A stretch of DNA of 36,549 bases from RGIG4608 sp045637205 (GTDB lineage: Bacteria > Bacillota > Clostridia > Oscillospirales > CAG-272): positions 1 to 36,549 of the forward strand of contig JAZTYY010000058.1 of NCBI GenBank assembly GCA_045637205.1, written 5' to 3'. Shown here piece by piece: positions 32,002 through 36,549 of the stretch. Within the stretch, counting starts at the first letter, position 1, and every line of letters starts with the position of its first letter. A program made the position numbers and the translations under genes. The notes beneath the pieces are model-generated. The model was not told the DNA's origin. It saw nothing but the letters and a program-made list of their open reading frames with translations, and did no database searches.

Positions 32002-33610
32002 TTTGATATCCTCCGTCAACAATAGCTTTAACGATGATATCGGCATATTCGCGGCATTTATCCTCGCTTTCTGCCTCAACCATTACGCGAATAAGTGGCT
32101 CTGTTCCACTTGGACGAAGAAGCACTCGGCCCTTTCCGTCAATAAGCTTTTCAGCCTCTTTAACACTTGCAAGAACGCCCTTGTCATTCATTACTTCATC
32201 CTTGTCGGAGATGCGCACGTTCTTCAAATATTGGGGATAAACCATAACGTCTTCAACAAGAGTTGAAAGTGTGCACTTGCTGTCACACATTTCCTCAGCT
32301 ACCATAATTGCAGTGAGTAGACCATCACCTGTGGTAGCATATTTTTTAATAATAATGTGGCCTGATTGCTCACCGCCGATTGAATAGCCTTTATCCTGCA
32401 TACATTCATAAACAAAGCGGTCACCAACCTTAGTTTGAACACATTTGATGCCAATCTTATTAAGGGAAGCAACGAAACCGCTGTTTGACATTACAGTTGC
32501 AACAACTGTATCGTCCTTGAGCATTCCACGTGCCTTAAGACGCTTTGCAAGGAGGTACATAATCTTGTCACCGTCAACAACGTTTCCATTTTCGTCAACC
32601 GCAAGACAACGGTCGCAGTCGCCGTCGAATGAGAATCCAACGTCGAGATGCTTCTCTTTAACCAACTTAACAAGGTTTTCTATATGAGTTGAGCCACAAT
32701 TTTTGTTGATGTTAAGTCCATCGGGCTCGTCACCGATTACGTAGAGCTGTGCACCAAGAGCGCCGAAAACTGCACGAGCAATTGACCAAGAAGCACCATT
32801 TGCAGAGTCAATACCAATGCGAAGCTTTTTGTATGAGTTTGATGCCGTGGAAATAAGATAACCGATATATCTATTACGTCCGCTTACGTGGTCGTGGATG
32901 CAACCAATCTTGTCACCAATTGCCAATGGAAGATCGTCACCTGTAATTCCGAGTGAAGCGAGGTCACCGTCAAGGTATGCTTCAATAAGTGCCGTAGTTT
33001 CATCATCAAGCTTTTCACCGTAACGGTTAATAACCTTGATACCGTTGTCGCAGAACGGATTGTGAGAAGCAGTAATCATAATACCACAATCAAAGCCGTC
33101 AAGACGGGTAATGTATGAAACACTTGGTGTGGTTGTAACGTGGAGCATATAGGCATCAGCGCCTGATGTTGCAATGCCCGATGCTATTGCATACTCAAGC
33201 ATATAGCTTGAGCGTCTTGTGTCCTTACCGATAACGATTTTAGGACGACGGTTGCCGTTTTCATTTTGAAGCTGAAGGGAATAGTACCAGCCAAGAAATC
33301 TACCAACCTTATATGCGTGCATTGAGGTAAGACCGATGTTGGACTCACCGCGGAATCCGTCAGTACCAAAATATTTGTTTCTAAGAGGTGCTGTAAGAGT
33401 GCCACGAAGCTCAATTTTGTCCTGAAGAAGATCATCGCAGGAAACTGAGAAGATTTCAGCAATTTGCAAAATCTTATCAATTTGAGGAACTGATTGTTCC
33501 ATCTCCCATTTTGAGATGGATTGACGGGAAACACCCATAAGCTCAGCAAGCTTTTCTTGAGATATGCCCCTGCTGTTTCTAAGCTGAATTATTTTTTGTC
33601 CAATAGTCAT
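31994..33610 (-). CDS. XRE-type HTH domain fused to phosphoglucosamine mutase (GlmM)
   Basis: The 538-residue protein joins an XRE/HTH_3 DNA-binding domain (about 3-63: LRNSRGISQEKLAELMGVSR then SISKWE) to a complete GlmM-type alpha-D-phosphohexomutase that starts at KYFGTDGFRG (79-88). Catalytic parts are present: phosphoserine Ser182 in TASHNP, magnesium loop DGDCDR (329-334), sugar loop GGEQSGH (412-418) and phosphate loop RPSGTEPLIRVM (499-510). GlmM interconverts glucosamine-6-P and glucosamine-1-P for UDP-GlcNAc. No in-frame start codon lies between the domains near residue 79, so the fusion appears real. AAGGAG sits eight bases before ATG. The HTH may regulate its own promoter or related genes in response to sugar phosphate (inference). 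Confidence 0.88.
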   Translation of the reverse strand: MTIGQKIIQLRNSRGISQEKLAELMGVSRQSISKWEMEQSVPQIDKILQIAEIFSVSCDDLLQDKIELRGTLTAPLRNKYFGTDGFRGESNIGLTSMHAYKVGRFLGWYYSLQLQNENGNRRPKIVIGKDTRRSSYMLEYAIASGIATSGADAYMLHVTTTPSVSYITRLDGFDCGIMITASHNPFCDNGIKVINRYGEKLDDETTALIEAYLDGDLASLGITGDDLPLAIGDKIGCIHDHVSGRNRYIGYLISTASNSYKKLRIGIDSANGASWSIARAVFGALGAQLYVIGDEPDGLNINKNCGSTHIENLVKLVKEKHLDVGFSFDGDCDRCLAVDENGNVVDGDKIMYLLAKRLKARGMLKDDTVVATVMSNSGFVASLNKIGIKCVQTKVGDRFVYECMQDKGYSIGGEQSGHIIIKKYATTGDGLLTAIMVAEEMCDSKCTLSTLVEDVMVYPQYLKNVRISDKDEVMNDKGVLASVKEAEKLIDGKGRVLLRPSGTEPLIRVMVEAESEDKCREYADIIVKAIVDGGYQIG

Positions 33611-33634
33611 AAATTTTACTCCTTACATATTAAA

Positions 33635-33649
33635 TTTAGAGTTTCTAAA
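33635..33649. promoter_or_regulatory. Operator-like inverted repeat beside the HTH-GlmM promoter
   Basis: TTTAGA-GTT-TCTAAA is a perfect 6-bp inverted repeat just downstream of the -10 box, near the expected transcription start. It is a candidate binding site for the fused HTH domain. Confidence 0.5.
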
Positions 33650-33652
33650 CTA

Positions 33653-33681
33653 ATTATATCAAATGAAATTCAAAAATACAA
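33653..33681 (-). promoter_or_regulatory. Sigma-A promoter of the HTH-GlmM operon
   Basis: On the minus strand TTGTAT (33676-33681) and a perfect TATAAT (33653-33658) with a 17-base spacer, 43 bases before the start codon. Confidence 0.7.
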
Positions 33682-33706
33682 CCCTTTAGCACAATATTTT
33701 TTAATT

Positions 33707-33729
33707 TTTTGCAACTTGCGGTTGCAAAA
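33707..33729. promoter_or_regulatory. Long perfect inverted repeat upstream of HTH-GlmM promoter
   Basis: TTTTGCAAC-TTGCG-GTTGCAAAA has perfect 9-bp arms and a 5-base spacer. It lies about 26 bp upstream of the -35 box, a position typical for an activator or second repressor site. It is too far from any gene end to be a likely terminator. Confidence 0.5.
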
Positions 33730-33994
33730 TGATGTTTTTTAGTTAAAAATGTAAGTTTGTGTTTGAAAAATCAATAAAAATATCGCAAAATGCAAAGTAG
33801 AGTTGGTATTTTGGGTGGGAGAAAAGATGTAACAAAGCTGATTGTTTTCAAAAAAATTTTTACATATAAAAGTAATAATTTGCCTTATTTTGCCATTTTT
33901 TATGAACATTTAAGAAAACTATCTTTTTTGCCCAAAATGTTCTTATATATATTTGTATATAAGTAACGAAAAATCAAATATTAGCCAAAATTCC
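33730..33994. other. AT-rich intergenic stretch without a gene
   Basis: This part of the 463-base gap (33611-34073) between divergent genes has no convincing gene or RNA. Two weak inverted repeats are visible: GAACATTT (33904-33911) with AAATGTTC (33935-33942), and CTTATATA (33942-33949) with TATATAAG (33956-33963). In such AT-rich sequence they may be chance. Confidence 0.5.
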
Positions 33995-34023
33995 TTGTTT
34001 TTTCACTCAAATGGTGATATAAT
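33995..34023 (+). promoter_or_regulatory. Sigma-A promoter of the starch-binding surface protein
   Basis: TTGTTT (33995-34000) and a perfect TATAAT (34018-34023) with a 17-base spacer. AAAGGA follows ahead of the start codon. Confidence 0.65.
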
Positions 34024-34031
34024 TCATATTG

Positions 34032-34045
34032 AGTACGTATGTACT
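34032..34045. promoter_or_regulatory. Palindrome at predicted transcription start
   Basis: AGTAC-GTAT-GTACT is a perfect inverted repeat 8 bp after the -10 box of the starch-binding protein gene, a plausible repressor site. Confidence 0.4.
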
Positions 34046-34073
34046 TAATCATTTTTAGAAAGGACTTAATTTT

Positions 34074-36549
34074 ATGAGAAAGTTAAGCAAAATTCTTGCT
34101 CTCGTGCTTGTTTTGATGACAGTATTTTCAGTAATTACTGCTATCACAGCAAACGCAGCAGCAGGACAGGTTTGGACAGTTGCTGGTTCTTCAGGCCTTT
34201 GCGGATCTAACTGGAGTACTACTGACACCAAAAATGACATGACATATGATGAAGCTACAGATTCATATGTAAAGGTTTATTACAATGTTAAAGCAGGCAC
34301 TTATGAATTTAAGTGTGCCAAGAACCACGCTTGGGGTACGGCTTATCCTGGCTCTAACAAAAAGTTTACAGTTGCTAAAGATGGTAGTACAGTAACTATC
34401 ACTCTTAAGGGTACATCTGTAAGCGTAAAGGTTGAAGCTCCTGCTTGTGACCATGCATACGAGGTAACTGGTGGAACAGTTACATGTCTTACTGCAGGCA
34501 CAAGAACTTGGACTTGCTCTAAGTGTCAGAATTCTTACACAGAAGACCTTGCGGCACTTGGACACTACTATGATGAATCCGGTAAGTGTATCAGATGCGA
34601 CGCTACAGCTGAACTTGTAAGAGTTTATGTTGAAAACGCAGCTAAATGGGCAAACGTATACTGCTATACATGGGATACAAACCCCTACGTAGCATGGCCC
34701 GGTGAACAGATGCAGCTTGATTCCGAAAGCGGTCTTTATTACTACGACATTCCTAAGCACTTTGTAAATGTTATCTTCAACAACGGAGATGGCACACAGT
34801 CTGCTGACCTTAAGACACCTACAGGTACAGCTACTATTTACAACAACTCCACAAAGAAGTGGACAGCTCCTCACGTATGCTCTTTCGTTGATGGTAAGTG
34901 CACATGTGGCGAATTCGATCCTGCTTGGACAGTAGTAGGTACATTGGAAGAACTCAATGCAGCTCTTGTAAATGGTGGCAACATCATTCTCAATGGTGAC
35001 ATTACATCTTCCGAGATTATCGTTGTTGGTGTTTCCGCAGTTATTAACGGTAACGGTCACACAATCACATCTACAGCAGGCCGTGCTATTAACATCAGCG
35101 GTGCTGACGGTGTAACAATTAAGAATCTTACAGTTGTAGCAAACGGCGAACGTGCGTTCAACTTAATCCAGAATGCTACTAACGTAGTTCTCGACAACGT
35201 AACTGCAAAAGCTTGGAACTACACAGTTAACGTTGCAGGTTCTGCAGCAAATGCAGTTGTAACAGTTAATAATTCTGACCTTACAGGTCTTAATACTGTA
35301 AACATTGCAGGTGCAGGCGTTCAGATCACAATTTCTGACACAAAGATCACTTGTGATGACCAGAATGATCTTGAAAATTACGGTGCAATCACAGTTGGTC
35401 CTAATTGCCCAGGCGTAACTTTGGTTGGCACAGGCGTTGAATTCGACGTTAAGGGTAATTCTTCTAAGGTTGTTAACGCCTCTCAGGCAAACATCACATT
35501 TACAGATGCTGAAGTTGACGTAACTAACCAGGTTGCTATGATCGTATATGGCGACTACGCATACACATATAGAACACTTGAAGATGCTATTGCAGCTGCA
35601 AAGCCAGGCGAAACAGTATACGTATTCGCTGGTACATATGCAGTTCCTTCTATGAAGGCGGGTATCACAATCGAGGGTGTTGGCGAAGTTCTCTTCGAAG
35701 GTACACTTTCCGGTACCCTTGAAAACCTTACACTTAAGAACATTCACATTAAGGGTGGCAACGCTCAGAGATGGGCTTACGCTAAGGGCGACCTTGTATT
35801 CGAAAACGTAACATTCGAAGCAACAAGCGTTTATGCTCTTCACTTTGATGGAATTGCAGCAGGTACAAATCTTCTTTATAAGAATTGTACAATCATCGGT
35901 TGGGCAGCAATGGGTGGTTCACCTGCAAGCTGCGTATTTGACGGATGTACAATTAAGGGTAACGGCTCTTACGGTGTTATTAGAACATATTTCGATGCAA
36001 CAATCGAAAACTGCACATTCGACGTTGCTAACGTTAACCCCGATGACGTTTACCAGGATGGTATCCATTCAGTTGGCGCAACAGTAACAGTTAACAACTG
36101 TACAAACGCTAACGGTGAAATGAATGACATTATCAATATTTCAACTGCTGGTTATGTTGTTCTTGACGGTGAAACAATTCACGTTCATAGTTATACTGCT
36201 GGTGAAACAGTAGCTCCCACATGTACAACAGCTGGTCACACAACATATACATGTCCTTGCGGTCATACATATACTGAAGATGTTGATGCTCTTGGTCACA
36301 AAGGTGATAATGTTGTAACTGTTGATCCTACATGTAGCACAGCTGGTTCAAAGACATTTACATGTGAGAACTGTAACGAAGAAATCGTTGAAGTTCTTCC
36401 TAAACTTGCACACAAAGACACAGGTCTTGATGCTAAGTGTGACGAATGTGGCGAATACTTCCTTCCTACATCCCCCTTCAAGCTTGAAATGTATCAGGCA
36501 TCAAAGAAGCAGACATACTACTTCACAGGTGCAATGAGTGGATACTATT
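34074..36549 (+). CDS. Secreted modular starch-binding beta-helix protein (3' end outside window)
   Basis: An open frame of 825 codons runs from ATG 34074 off the right edge, so the C-terminus is missing. Domains in order: Sec signal peptide (about 1-28, ending ANA); a beta-sandwich like the pullulanase X25 module (WTVAGSSGLCGSNW to KAGTYEFKCAKNHAWG, about 32-121); a Cys-rich repeat; a CBM26-like starch-binding module (VRVYVENAAKWANVYCYTW, AWPGEQM, VIFNNGDG, about 181-250); and a right-handed parallel beta-helix of about 400 residues with many NCT/FDG turns. Cys-rich repeats of the type PTCTTAGxxTYTCxCG then begin near residue 705. No catalytic domain is seen so far; it may follow beyond the window, or the protein may only bind starch at the surface. 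AAAGGA lies about ten bases before the start. Confidence 0.75.
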   Translation, partial: MRKLSKILALVLVLMTVFSVITAITANAAAGQVWTVAGSSGLCGSNWSTTDTKNDMTYDEATDSYVKVYYNVKAGTYEFKCAKNHAWGTAYPGSNKKFTVAKDGSTVTITLKGTSVSVKVEAPACDHAYEVTGGTVTCLTAGTRTWTCSKCQNSYTEDLAALGHYYDESGKCIRCDATAELVRVYVENAAKWANVYCYTWDTNPYVAWPGEQMQLDSESGLYYYDIPKHFVNVIFNNGDGTQSADLKTPTGTATIYNNSTKKWTAPHVCSFVDGKCTCGEFDPAWTVVGTLEELNAALVNGGNIILNGDITSSEIIVVGVSAVINGNGHTITSTAGRAINISGADGVTIKNLTVVANGERAFNLIQNATNVVLDNVTAKAWNYTVNVAGSAANAVVTVNNSDLTGLNTVNIAGAGVQITISDTKITCDDQNDLENYGAITVGPNCPGVTLVGTGVEFDVKGNSSKVVNASQANITFTDAEVDVTNQVAMIVYGDYAYTYRTLEDAIAAAKPGETVYVFAGTYAVPSMKAGITIEGVGEVLFEGTLSGTLENLTLKNIHIKGGNAQRWAYAKGDLVFENVTFEATSVYALHFDGIAAGTNLLYKNCTIIGWAAMGGSPASCVFDGCTIKGNGSYGVIRTYFDATIENCTFDVANVNPDDVYQDGIHSVGATVTVNNCTNANGEMNDIINISTAGYVVLDGETIHVHSYTAGETVAPTCTTAGHTTYTCPCGHTYTEDVDALGHKGDNVVTVDPTCSTAGSKTFTCENCNEEIVEVLPKLAHKDTGLDAKCDECGEYFLPTSPFKLEMYQASKKQTYYFTGAMSGYY

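Noticed and set aside
31308..34073. A CRISPR, toxin-antitoxin or other defence system in the accessory half
   Set aside because: No regularly spaced repeats, no Cas-like or nuclease motifs and no small paired genes were seen; the HTH domain belongs to the GlmM fusion.
34263..35843. Two long minus-strand open frames (34263-35060 and 35163-35843)
   Set aside because: They lie opposite the starch-binding protein, are rich in Cys and Ser with no domain pattern, and lack ribosome sites. The plus-strand frame has a signal peptide and recognisable modules.

Overview
The window looks like chromosome of a low-GC, Gram-positive, anaerobic Clostridia-type bacterium, probably gut or rumen associated. 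The reasons are a Firmicutes-style division and cell-wall (dcw) cluster, AGGAGG-type ribosome sites, many TTGACA-17-TATAAT promoters, a PASTA-bearing penicillin-binding protein, a DNPR-type (meso-diaminopimelate) MurE, and several secreted carbohydrate-active lipoproteins. I see no rRNA, tRNA, CRISPR array, insertion sequence or phage gene.

Layout. (1) 1-1500: a palindromic, repeat-like element at the left edge, then a ferritin-like diiron-type protein of unknown role with its own terminator. (2) 1585-14563: the dcw cluster in the order mraZ, rsmH, ftsL-like, class B PBP, murE, murF, mraY, ftsW, murG, ftsQ/divIB, ftsZ. It starts at a promoter with an apparent MraZ operator. ftsZ has a second promoter region and the cluster ends at a strong terminator. 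A 99-nt element that folds as a three-way junction sits between the ftsL-like gene and the PBP gene. murD, murC, murB and ftsA are absent. (3) 14608-20452: separately transcribed genes: a cupin, a predicted metal exporter, a PHP-domain phosphoesterase, a secreted pectate lyase lipoprotein and a membrane-anchored alpha/beta hydrolase. (4) 20686-26466: a two-gene heterodimeric ABC exporter, then a eukaryote-like (GH13_8) glycogen branching enzyme. (5) 26501-31306: a ferredoxin-fused aldo/keto reductase, an ArsB/NhaD-type ion transporter, and a CotH-domain lipoprotein. (6) 31339-33610, minus strand: a two-gene operon whose first gene fuses an XRE-type DNA-binding domain in frame to a complete phosphoglucosamine mutase (GlmM), followed by a GlmU-like left-handed beta-helix acyltransferase without a uridylyltransferase domain. 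(7) 34074 to the right edge: a secreted, modular, starch-binding beta-helix protein cut off by the window end.

How they fit together. The dcw genes make UDP-MurNAc-pentapeptide (MurE, MurF), lipid I (MraY) and lipid II (MurG), and build the divisome (FtsL, FtsQ, FtsW, PBP, FtsZ). The HTH-GlmM and GlmU-like pair plausibly supplies or senses amino-sugar phosphates, the entry point to the same pathway. The pectate lyase, starch-binding protein and branching enzyme point to growth on plant polysaccharide and to glycogen storage. The most unusual items are the HTH-GlmM fusion with inverted repeats around its own promoter, and the unassigned structured RNA inside the dcw operon.
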